From positions 1-18,297 of the forward strand of contig DATAAM010000167.1 in NCBI GenBank assembly GCA_036260075.1: a stretch of 18,297 nucleotides of DNA. The letters run 5' to 3'. The notes beneath the pieces were generated by a model that did not search any database, was not told the origin of the DNA, and saw only the letters and a program-made list of their open reading frames with translations. Position numbers and translations under genes: made by a program. Below are positions 1-6,928 of this stretch, one piece after another. Source of the DNA: DATAAM01 sp036260075. Its GTDB lineage: Bacteria; Actinomycetota; Acidimicrobiia; Acidimicrobiales; JAHWLA01. Within the stretch, counting starts at the first letter, position 1, and the number at the start of each line of letters is the position of its first letter.

Positions 1-1
1 C

Positions 2-439
2 GAGGCCGACACAGCCGCCGAGCGCTCGTTGCTCGCCACTCGGCGCTTCCGAGGCGGGGTTGCCCGCGCCTGGCGCCACCCCGACGGCGACGAGCTGTAC
101 GCCGCCGTGTACGAGTTCGCCGACGAGGCGGGCGCCGCCGCTTACCTGCGCGACGGGCTGGTGACGCTCGAGGGCCGAGCCGCCCAGCTCTATCCGGTGG
201 AGGCGCTGCCGGGCGCCACCGGGTTCAGCCAGGCAGAGCGACGGGCGGCGGGGGCGGTGACGGCCCACGGTGTGGTGCTCACCCGCGCCAACCGGTTCTG
301 GCTGGTGGTGGCGGCCAGCGCCCGCCCCGGCTCCACGCCCGCCCCCGTCGCCGACGCCGCCCGGCAGTTCGTGTCGCTCGCCTCGCCCGCCGGCGGGGAA
401 CAGGCCAAGCGAAGCGAGGCCTCGGAGCAGCCGTCGTAG
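2..439 (+). CDS. Hypothetical protein, 3' part (5' end outside window)
   Basis: The frame is open from the first bases to a TAG at 437-439, giving at least 145 residues; the true start lies upstream. No family is recognised with certainty. The visible part has a pattern common in actinobacterial secreted or lipoprotein-like hypotheticals: a segment reading 'DELYAAVYEFADEAGAAAYLRD', then a Pro-Gly-Ala-rich turn, then the hydrophobic strand 'RFWLVVAASA', ending in a polar, probably disordered tail rich in Glu, Ser and Lys. No membrane segment is visible. A TTG at residue 10 could serve as a start, but the open frame upstream and absence of a ribosome binding site make truncation by the window edge more likely. 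It ends 5 bp from the stop of the convergent gene at 445, so the two genes share almost no intergenic space. Confidence 0.6.
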   Translation, partial: EADTAAERSLLATRRFRGGVARAWRHPDGDELYAAVYEFADEAGAAAYLRDGLVTLEGRAAQLYPVEALPGATGFSQAERRAAGAVTAHGVVLTRANRFWLVVAASARPGSTPAPVADAARQFVSLASPAGGEQAKRSEASEQPS

Positions 440-444
440 CCACC

Positions 445-1068
445 TCATGCCACGCCGTCCCGGCGCGACGCCCGGCGCTCGGCGGCCCAGGCGGTGGCCT
501 CCCGGGCCAACGTGGGCGGGAACTTCCACCGCAGCAGCTGGCGTTCGATGGCGACCGCATCCTCACCGAGGTCGAGCAGGCTGAGCGCCAACTGCTCGGC
601 CCGTCGGCGGGCCTGGCCCCCGGCGTCGACGTGCAGGTCGGCCTCCCGTAGCTCCTGGTGCGAGCGCCGGAGCGAGCGGGGCAGACGCTCGACCTGGCGG
701 CGGTTGAGCGGGGGCAGCCGGCGCCGCACGGCGAGCACGCGGTCGCCCTGCAACTGGGCCACGTCGAACTGCACCAGCCTGCTGAGGGCCCGAGCGAAGG
801 GGGAGTGGCGGCTGCGCCGCTCGCCCAGGCCCAGGCAACGGGCCGTCTCGGCCAGGTCGAGCTCGTAGCCGTCGCCACAGCCGTCGTCGTCGAAGCCGGC
901 GACGACGCGGCGCAGGAGCCAGGTGGTGCTCGGCCCCAGGATGCCGAGCCAGTACGTCTCCACGTAGTGGGAGCGGGGGTCGTGGCCCAGCCGGTCGATG
1001 ACCGGGTCGGGCCAGGGGCGGACGAAGAGGGTGTCGACGGGCAGGACGGGGATGACCTTGGCGTGCAC
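445..1068 (-). CDS. Conserved hypothetical protein with putative winged-helix region
   Basis: This is a 207-residue protein of unknown function. I chose the GTG start at 1068 because GGAGG lies 5 nt before it and because the longer alternative (TTG at 1161) would start on a TTGACA that looks like a -35 box. The N-terminal part is distinctive: 'VLPVDTLFVRPWPDPVIDRLGHDPRS' followed by 'YWLGILGPSTTWLLRR'. The middle, 'YELDLAETARCLGLG' followed about 15 residues later by 'FARALSRLVQFDVAQLQGD', resembles a helix-turn-helix and wing. The C-terminal third is Arg/Glu-rich and helical. No catalytic motif or membrane segment is seen. It is divergent from the sirtuin gene and convergent with the gene at 2-439. 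A DNA-binding role is only an inference from the wing-like pattern. Confidence 0.75.
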   Translation of the reverse strand: MHAKVIPVLPVDTLFVRPWPDPVIDRLGHDPRSHYVETYWLGILGPSTTWLLRRVVAGFDDDGCGDGYELDLAETARCLGLGERRSRHSPFARALSRLVQFDVAQLQGDRVLAVRRRLPPLNRRQVERLPRSLRRSHQELREADLHVDAGGQARRRAEQLALSLLDLGEDAVAIERQLLRWKFPPTLAREATAWAAERRASRRDGVA

Positions 1069-1131
1069 GGCTGCCTCCGCGAGAGCACGAACTGTCGGGT
1101 GCGCAGGGGAAGCGGACGACGTACAACGTGT

Positions 1132-1161
1132 AGTTTCGTGCACTCTCACCCCAGTTGTCAA
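1132..1161 (-). promoter_or_regulatory. Possible promoter for the conserved hypothetical gene
   Basis: On the minus strand a consensus TTGACA (1161-1156) is followed after 18 nt by GAAACT (1137-1132), a weak -10. Transcription would start near 1125, leaving a leader of about 57 nt that carries the GGAGG site of the gene starting at 1068. On the plus strand TAGTTT at 1131-1136 could be a -10 for the sirtuin gene, so this 113-bp divergent region may serve both genes. Confidence 0.35.
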
Positions 1162-1181
1162 GGGATGCGAAGCTGAACGAG

Positions 1182-1919
1182 ATGCTCGACCGCGTCCGAG
1201 CCTGGATCGATGCCGCCCAAGCGGTCACCGTCCTGACCGGCGCGCGCATCTCCACCGACTCCGGCATCCCCGACTTCCGGGGGCCGCAGGGCGTGTGGAC
1301 GAAGGACCCGGCGGCCGAGAAGGCCTCGACCCTGCACCACTACCTCGGCGATCCCGAGGTGCGGAAGCAGGCGTGGCGCAACCGGTTGGCCTCGCCCGCG
1401 TGGCAGGCCGAGCCGAACGCGGGCCACCGGGCGCTGGTAGAGCTGGAACGGCGGGGCAAGCTGCACACGCTCGTCACGCAGAACATCGACGAGCTGCACC
1501 AGCGAGCAGGCTCCGACCCGGCCAGGGTGGTGGAGATCCACGGCACCATGCGCCAGGTCGTGTGCTGGGACTGCGGCGAGCGGGCGCCCATGGAGCGAGC
1601 GCTGGAGCGAGTGCGCAACGGCGAGGAGGACCCGCACTGCCGCTCGTGCGGCGGGATCCTGAAGAGCGCCACGATCTCGTTCGGCCAACAGCTCGTGCCC
1701 GAGGACCTCGCCCGTGCCGAGCGGGCGGCGCTCGAACGCGACCTGTTGCTGGCCGTCGGGTCGAGCCTCACCGTCTACCCGGCGGCGGGCATGGTGCCGA
1801 TCGCCAAGCAGGCGGGCGCGCTCGTCGTCGTCGTCAACGCCGAGCCCACCCCCTTCGACGACATCGCGGATGCCGTGCTGCGCGGCTCGATCAGCGAGCT
1901 GCTCCCCGCCATCGTGTGA
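1182..1919 (+). CDS. NAD-dependent protein deacylase (sirtuin, Sir2/CobB family)
   Basis: Sirtuins remove acyl groups from lysine side chains using NAD, in the cytoplasm. The 245-residue product covers the whole catalytic core: 'VLTGARISTDSGIPDFRG' (residues 17-34), 'TQNIDELHQRAG', catalytic His120 in 'EIHGT', two zinc pairs (Cys128/Cys131 and Cys153/Cys156), 'ILKSATISFGQ' and 'VGSSLTVYPAA'. The usual GAGIS loop reads GARIS here, with Arg22 (CGC at 1245-1247) in place of the NAD-contacting Gly. I prefer the ATG at 1182; a TTG at 1155 would add nine residues, and neither has a strong ribosome binding site. Its 3' end overlaps the convergent nitroreductase gene by 29 bp. Deacetylase versus longer-chain deacylase activity cannot be decided from sequence. 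The acyl-CoA genes downstream make a link to acyl-lysine turnover conceivable but unproven. Confidence 0.92.
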   Translation: MLDRVRAWIDAAQAVTVLTGARISTDSGIPDFRGPQGVWTKDPAAEKASTLHHYLGDPEVRKQAWRNRLASPAWQAEPNAGHRALVELERRGKLHTLVTQNIDELHQRAGSDPARVVEIHGTMRQVVCWDCGERAPMERALERVRNGEEDPHCRSCGGILKSATISFGQQLVPEDLARAERAALERDLLLAVGSSLTVYPAAGMVPIAKQAGALVVVVNAEPTPFDDIADAVLRGSISELLPAIV

Positions 1920-2451
1920 AGTGCACGACGTCGTCGAACGGGCGGCGGCCTCCCGTCCATGACGGCCGAGACCGCTCACCCGGCGCCGGGTAGCCCAACG
2001 CCACGCCCCCGATCGGCCGGTACGCCGCGGGCACGCCCGCGGCGGCCACCACCGACTCCTTGCCGCGGAAGAGCCCGAAGAAGAGGGCGCCGAGGCCTTC
2101 GTCCACTGCGGCGAGGAGCAGCAACATGGCGGCGAACGCGGCGTCGACGTCCCAGTACGGCACCGGCCAGGCCTCCTCCCGGTCCATGCCCGCCTCCGCC
2201 TTGTCGGGGAGCGAGTAGCGGTCCAGGTAGGCCTGCTTGTGCGACAGGGGCACGACGACGACGGGCGCCTCCCACAGCGGCGCGGCGTCGGCCCCCTCCA
2301 GCACCAGGAGCTCGGTGCCCTGGGACCAGCCGGCCGAGGGTGCCCGGCGGGCCACGTCGAGCACTCGGACGAGCAGCTCCCGCGGCACCGGCCGGGACGG
2401 GTCGAACCGCCGCACCATCCGCCGCCGTCGCACCACGTCCGCGAACTCCAT
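1891..2451 (-). CDS. Nitroreductase family protein (FMN-dependent)
   Basis: This 186-residue product has the length and N-terminal signature of small nitroreductases: 'VVRRRRMVRRFDPSRPVPRELL' resembles the Arg-rich phosphate-binding strand for FMN, followed by 'ARRAPSAGWSQGTELLVL'. The segment 'AAFAAMLLLLAAVDEGLGALFFG' is the central helix typical of the family, and 'YRPIGGVALGYP' the C-terminal strand before a short tail. These enzymes form dimers and transfer hydride from NAD(P)H to quinones, nitro groups or other acceptors; the substrate here is unknown. The ATG at 2451 has no ribosome binding site but lies 8 nt after TACCGT, consistent with a leaderless mRNA. Its last 29 bp overlap the sirtuin gene, tail to tail. 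It is divergent from the rhodanese-E1 gene. Confidence 0.85.
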   Translation of the reverse strand: MEFADVVRRRRMVRRFDPSRPVPRELLVRVLDVARRAPSAGWSQGTELLVLEGADAAPLWEAPVVVVPLSHKQAYLDRYSLPDKAEAGMDREEAWPVPYWDVDAAFAAMLLLLAAVDEGLGALFFGLFRGKESVVAAAGVPAAYRPIGGVALGYPAPGERSRPSWTGGRRPFDDVVHFTRWRGAAR

Positions 2452-2459
2452 GGCCGCAG

Positions 2460-2465
2460 ACGGTA
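2460..2465 (-). promoter_or_regulatory. -10 box for the nitroreductase gene (leaderless)
   Basis: TACCGT on the minus strand is separated by 8 nt from the ATG at 2451. The TANNNT form and spacing match the leaderless arrangement seen at several other genes in the window. No convincing -35 is visible. Confidence 0.5.
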
Positions 2466-2494
2466 GGCCCGGTCGGGAATGCCGACCTCTTTGG

Positions 2495-2500
2495 TAGGGT
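2495..2500 (+). promoter_or_regulatory. Possible -10 box for the rhodanese-E1 gene
   Basis: TAGGGT lies 22 nt before the GTG start at 2523. Transcription would begin just before the AGGAGG at 2510-2515, giving a short leader that carries a strong ribosome binding site 7 nt from the start codon. No -35 consensus is evident. Confidence 0.35.
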
Positions 2501-2522
2501 TTACGGCCCAGGAGGTTCCGTC

Positions 2523-3707
2523 GTGCCCACCTTTCGAGAGCTGCTGAACGAGGCGAAGGCGAAGATCCGCGAGATCGACACCGCCGAGGCGGAGACCGCC
2601 ATCGCCGCCGATCCCGACACCGTGGTCCTCGACGTACGGGAGGCGGACGAGTACGAGCAGGGTGCCCTGCCCGGCGCGCTGCACATCCCCCGCGGCTTCC
2701 TCGAGCTCCAGGTCGAGGGCAAGGTGCCCGACAAGTCGGCGCCGGTCATCGTCTACTGCGCGGGCGGCGTGCGCTCGGCGCTGGCCGCCGAGAGCCTGCA
2801 ACAGCTGGGCTACGCCAACGTCACCTCGATGGCGGGTGGGTTCGGCAAGTGGAAGAACGAAGGCCGCACGTGGAAGATGCCGCAGGCCCTCAGCGCCGAG
2901 CAGCGCAACCGCTACCACCGCCACCTGCTCCTGCCGGAGGTGGGCGAGGCGGGCCAGCAGAAGCTGCTCGACTCCAAGGTGCTGCTGCTGGGCGCGGGCG
3001 GCCTCGGCTCGCCTGCCGCCCTCTACCTGGCGGCGGCGGGCGTCGGCACCGTCGGCATCATCGACATGGACGTGGTCGACGACTCCAACCTGCAACGCCA
3101 GATCCTGCACAACGTCGACCGAGTGGGCGAGCGCAAGGTCGACTCGGCCAAGAAGACGCTCACACTGCTGAACCCCGACGTCGACGTCGTCACCTACGAC
3201 GTGCGCCTGGGCGCCGACAACATCCTCGACGTCATCGACGGCTACGACGTGATCGTCGACGGCACCGACAACTTCCCCACGCGCTACCTGGTGAACGACG
3301 CCTCGCTCCTCAAGCGCGTCCCCGTGGTGCACGGGTCGATCTTCCGCTTCGAGGGCCAGGCCACGGTCTTCGCCCCGTACCAGGGCCCGTGCTACCGCTG
3401 CATGATCCCCGAGCCGCCCCCCGCGGAGCTGGCGCCGTCGTGCGCGGAGGCAGGCGTGCTCGGCGTGCTGCCGGGCATCGTCGGCAGCATCCAGGCCATG
3501 GAGGCCATCAAGCTGCTGCTCGACCTGGGCGACCCGCTGATCGGGCGGCTGCTCGCCTACGACGCCCTCGAGGAGAGCTTCCGCACCTTCAAGGTGCACC
3601 GCGATCCGGAGTGCCCGGCGTGCGGCGAGAACGCGGGCGAGATCGTCATCGCCGAGTACGACGAGCTCTGCATGCCCCATCCGACGCAGGGGCCCGTGGC
3701 CTCGTGA
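2523..3707 (+). CDS. Rhodanese-ThiF/MoeB fusion, sulfur-carrier-protein adenylyltransferase
   Basis: The 394-residue protein joins a rhodanese domain (about residues 18-115, persulfide Cys79 in 'VIVYCAGGVRS') to an E1-like ThiF/MoeB domain (about 120-380). The latter has the nucleotide loop 'LLGAGGLGSPA' (from about Gly157), zinc pairs Cys290/Cys293 and Cys364/Cys367, and Cys307 in 'SCAEAGVLGVLPG' at the usual cysteine position. Such enzymes adenylate the C-terminal Gly-Gly of a MoaD/ThiS/CysO-like carrier and load sulfur onto it, for molybdopterin, thiamine or cysteine synthesis. The domain order is reversed relative to MoeZ/MOCS3, which carry rhodanese at the C-terminus. The GTG start is fixed by AGGAGG 7 nt upstream; the longer open frame upstream is not coding-like. 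No carrier-protein gene is adjacent, so the pathway is open. Confidence 0.92.
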   Translation: MPTFRELLNEAKAKIREIDTAEAETAIAADPDTVVLDVREADEYEQGALPGALHIPRGFLELQVEGKVPDKSAPVIVYCAGGVRSALAAESLQQLGYANVTSMAGGFGKWKNEGRTWKMPQALSAEQRNRYHRHLLLPEVGEAGQQKLLDSKVLLLGAGGLGSPAALYLAAAGVGTVGIIDMDVVDDSNLQRQILHNVDRVGERKVDSAKKTLTLLNPDVDVVTYDVRLGADNILDVIDGYDVIVDGTDNFPTRYLVNDASLLKRVPVVHGSIFRFEGQATVFAPYQGPCYRCMIPEPPPAELAPSCAEAGVLGVLPGIVGSIQAMEAIKLLLDLGDPLIGRLLAYDALEESFRTFKVHRDPECPACGENAGEIVIAEYDELCMPHPTQGPVAS

Positions 3708-3713
3708 CGAATA

Positions 3714-3730
3714 CCGGCCCACAGGGCCGG
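3714..3730 (+). terminator. Stem-loop after the rhodanese-E1 gene
   Basis: A perfect 7-bp stem, CCGGCCC and GGGCCGG, encloses the loop ACA. It begins 6 bp after the TGA at 3705-3707 and ends 39 bp before the protease start. No T tract follows, so it may be a U-less terminator or an mRNA 3'-end structure. Confidence 0.5.
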
Positions 3731-3769
3731 GAACAATCGGTCTGATCTCGACATCGGGAGGTGCGGCGA

Positions 3770-4675
3770 ATGAACAAGAGGCTTCGACTGGGGATCGTCG
3801 CGATCGCAGTGCTCGTGGGTGGGGTGGCGATGCCGCCGGGGCAGGCAGACGAGGCGTCGTTCCGAGCGGTGCCGATCCCTCGTGAGCCCCTTCCGTGGTA
3901 CGACGAGGCATTCCACCAGCGGGTGATCGAGGCAGGCACCGACGGCGTGCGCGTGCCCGCGGGCGTCACCGTGCCGACCGCGCTCGGGCTTGCCTATCCC
4001 GGCATCCGGCCCGGGCAGTGGCTGATCAGCGTCGACACCACAGGGTTCGCGTGGTGCACCGCCAACTACGTGTTCAAGAAGCGGTCGACGTACGGCCTCG
4101 GCACCGCGGGCCACTGCGCGGCCAAGGACGCGCTCGCCCACTGGCCCGACGTGACCGCCTACGTGGTGCCGCCGCCGACCTCCGGGAAGCTCCCCGGCAT
4201 CTACCACATCGGGAAGTTCGTGCTCTCCCGCGACAACGGCGTGGGCGACGACTTCGCCATGGTGGCGATCTATCCGCAGTACAACGCGTGGATGAACCCG
4301 ACCATGCCGGTGTGGGGCGGCCCCACGAGCATCAAGACCGACACCTCGCCGACCGTCGTCGAGCACTTCGGGCACGGCTTGGTGGTGGGTACCGGCGGTA
4401 CGCCGCGCGCCGGCGTGGCGCCGATCTGGACCGCTCGCAACGGCGATGCGTTCGCCTGGTACGGCGTCGGGTTCCAGGGCGACTCCGGCAGTGCGGTGAA
4501 CACCGTCACCCAACAGGCGGGCGGCAACTTCACCCACATCGTGATCTACGACGGCAGCCGGGGAGACCCGGTCGGGGAGATCCTCCCCGGCATGCTGACC
4601 GGCACCACGATCACGAAGATCCTGCAGATCGCCAGGGGATGGACGCTGCAACTGGGGTCGGCTGTCCCTCTCTAG
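3770..4675 (+). CDS. Secreted trypsin-fold serine protease (S1-like)
   Basis: The 301-residue product begins with a signal peptide (MNKRLRLG, hydrophobic core to about residue 21, probable cleavage near 26). The catalytic triad is visible: His115 in 'GTAGHCA', Asp161 in 'GDDFAMVAI', Ser239 in 'FQGDSGSAV'. Cys96 and Cys116 are placed to form the disulfide that often brackets the histidine. This indicates an exported chymotrypsin-fold hydrolase. The residue six before the serine is Val233, not Asp, so trypsin-like cleavage after Lys/Arg is not expected if the alignment holds. Residues 27-80 may be a propeptide. The start is set by GGGAGG 8 nt before the ATG at 3770; the ORF extends three codons further to a GTG inside that site. 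It stands alone between unrelated metabolic genes, and its substrate is unknown. Confidence 0.85.
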   Translation: MNKRLRLGIVAIAVLVGGVAMPPGQADEASFRAVPIPREPLPWYDEAFHQRVIEAGTDGVRVPAGVTVPTALGLAYPGIRPGQWLISVDTTGFAWCTANYVFKKRSTYGLGTAGHCAAKDALAHWPDVTAYVVPPPTSGKLPGIYHIGKFVLSRDNGVGDDFAMVAIYPQYNAWMNPTMPVWGGPTSIKTDTSPTVVEHFGHGLVVGTGGTPRAGVAPIWTARNGDAFAWYGVGFQGDSGSAVNTVTQQAGGNFTHIVIYDGSRGDPVGEILPGMLTGTTITKILQIARGWTLQLGSAVPL

Positions 4676-4686
4676 GCCTGCGTCTC

Positions 4687-4692
4687 TAACCT
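4687..4692 (+). promoter_or_regulatory. -10 box for the mutase gene (leaderless)
   Basis: TAACCT is followed by exactly 7 nt and the ATG at 4700. No Shine-Dalgarno fits in that spacer at a usable distance, so the mRNA probably starts at or next to the A of the start codon. It lies 11 bp after the protease stop, making the mutase an independent transcription unit. Confidence 0.6.
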
Positions 4693-4699
4693 GAGGCGC

Positions 4700-6283
<1,584 letters not shown>

Positions 6284-6292
6284 CCCCCGAGG

Positions 6293-6348
6293 CACCGTTC
6301 TTTTCCCCGATCGGGGCCTAGAGGCCCCGATCGGGGAAAAGAACGGTG
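6293..6348. repeat. 27-bp perfect inverted repeat, convergent 3'-end hairpin
   Basis: Two perfectly complementary 27-nt arms (6293-6319 and 6322-6348) surround the 2-nt centre AG. Each arm contains CCCCGATCGGGG, itself a palindrome, at 6305-6316 and 6325-6336, with centres exactly 20 bp apart. TTTT lies outside the left copy and AAAA outside the right, so the U-rich side is 5' of the stem in either transcript, opposite to an intrinsic terminator. The element lies between the mutase (stop 6283) and the DUF3052 gene, whose TAG (6320-6318) falls at the loop. It may act as a bidirectional 3'-end structure, form a cruciform, or hold paired protein-binding sites. Confidence 0.85.
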
Positions 6349-6755
6349 GGGGGTGGGCGGGCGGAGCGCCGGTAGACCAGCCGCAGCCCCGACCACGTCT
6401 CGTCGATGGCGCACACCTTGTTGTCGACCACGCGGTCGTCGACGAGGTGATCGCGCACGGCCTGCTCCGTCATGTCCGTGGGCACGCCGGAGGACTTCTT
6501 GGGCCAGCCGATCCACACGCTTCCGTCCGGTGCGATCGCCTTCAGGGCGGCACTGCCGCGGTCGGCCAGCTCGGCCTGCGACGTGACGAAGACGAGGGCG
6601 GCGTCGAGGGGGCCGCGGAGCTGCCGCTTGATCGCCACGTCGGCGAAGCGGTCGGCCAGGCCGTCGGGGGCGGGGCCGACGATCGCCACCCGCCAGCCGG
6701 GCTTCAGGCCGAGCTTCTGCTGGAGGGGCGTGCCCGAGTAGCCGGCGTCGGCCAC
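6318..6755 (-). CDS. DUF3052-family protein
   Basis: This 145-residue protein of unknown function opens with 'VADAGYSGTPLQQKLGLKPGWRVAIVGPAPDG', the signature I recognise for DUF3052 proteins, common in actinobacteria. Then come 'LDAALVFVTSQAEL' (a strand and helix like those in SAM- or nucleotide-binding folds), 'APDGSVWIGWPKKSSG' and 'VCAIDETWSGLRLVYRR', where the family usually ends. The last 14 or so residues (ARPPPTVLFPDRGL) are encoded by the right arm of the palindrome, and the TAG sits at its apex, so the tail looks acquired rather than conserved. The GTG start at 6755 lies 1 nt after the stop of the 48-aa ORF, indicating translational coupling. No biochemical role is established that I can name. 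Confidence 0.82.
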   Translation of the reverse strand: MADAGYSGTPLQQKLGLKPGWRVAIVGPAPDGLADRFADVAIKRQLRGPLDAALVFVTSQAELADRGSAALKAIAPDGSVWIGWPKKSSGVPTDMTEQAVRDHLVDDRVVDNKVCAIDETWSGLRLVYRRSARPPPTVLFPDRGL

Positions 6756-6756
6756 G

Positions 6757-6903
6757 TCAGGAGCGGAGCGCTTCGGCGATCTCCTGGGCGGTGGCCCCGT
6801 CGTCGCGCAGCCGCTGCACGAGCTCCTTGAGCCGCTCCTGGAGCGCGTCGATCTGGGCCTTCGTCTCCTTGAGGTCGGCGAGGACGGCTGCGTCGAGTGC
6901 CAT
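6757..6903 (-). CDS. 48-residue helical microprotein, coupled to DUF3052 gene
   Basis: This short ORF starts at the ATG at 6903 and ends with TGA at 6759-6757. The product is almost entirely helix-forming: 'LADLKETKAQIDALQERLKE' has coiled-coil spacing of Leu, Ile and Ala, followed by 'LRDDGATAQEIAEALRS', which resembles a small helix-turn-helix half. TACCTT lies 7 nt before the ATG, giving it a leaderless promoter back to back with that of lpdA. The DUF3052 start follows its stop by a single base, so it is the first gene of a two-gene unit. Its own promoter, coupling and amphipathic sequence argue that it is real. Function unknown; a partner or oligomerising subunit of the DUF3052 protein is a guess. 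Confidence 0.65.
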   Translation of the reverse strand: MALDAAVLADLKETKAQIDALQERLKELVQRLRDDGATAQEIAEALRS

Positions 6904-6910
6904 GGGGGCG

Positions 6911-6920
6911 AAGGTAGCCT
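6911..6920. promoter_or_regulatory. Bidirectional promoter with overlapping -10 boxes (microprotein / lpdA)
   Basis: The 10-bp string AAGGTAGCCT holds TAGCCT on the plus strand (6915-6920, 8 nt before the lpdA ATG at 6929) and TACCTT on the minus strand (6916-6911, 7 nt before the ATG at 6903). Both boxes share the TA at 6915-6916, and only 25 bp separate the two start codons. Confidence 0.6.
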
Positions 6921-6928
6921 CGGTGTCG

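Noticed and set aside
1069..1161. N-terminal extension of the hypothetical gene to a TTG at 1161
   Set aside because: The TTG is part of a consensus TTGACA, the extra residues look non-coding, and the internal GTG at 1068 has GGAGG at ideal spacing.
1158..3911. 917-codon minus-strand open frame spanning the sirtuin to protease region
   Set aside because: It runs antisense to four well-recognised genes, is Arg/Ala/Gly-rich with no motif, and results from the scarcity of stop codons in high-GC DNA.
6293..6348. Canonical intrinsic terminator
   Set aside because: The A/T tracts have the wrong orientation: A follows the stem on both strands, so no U tract would form after the hairpin.
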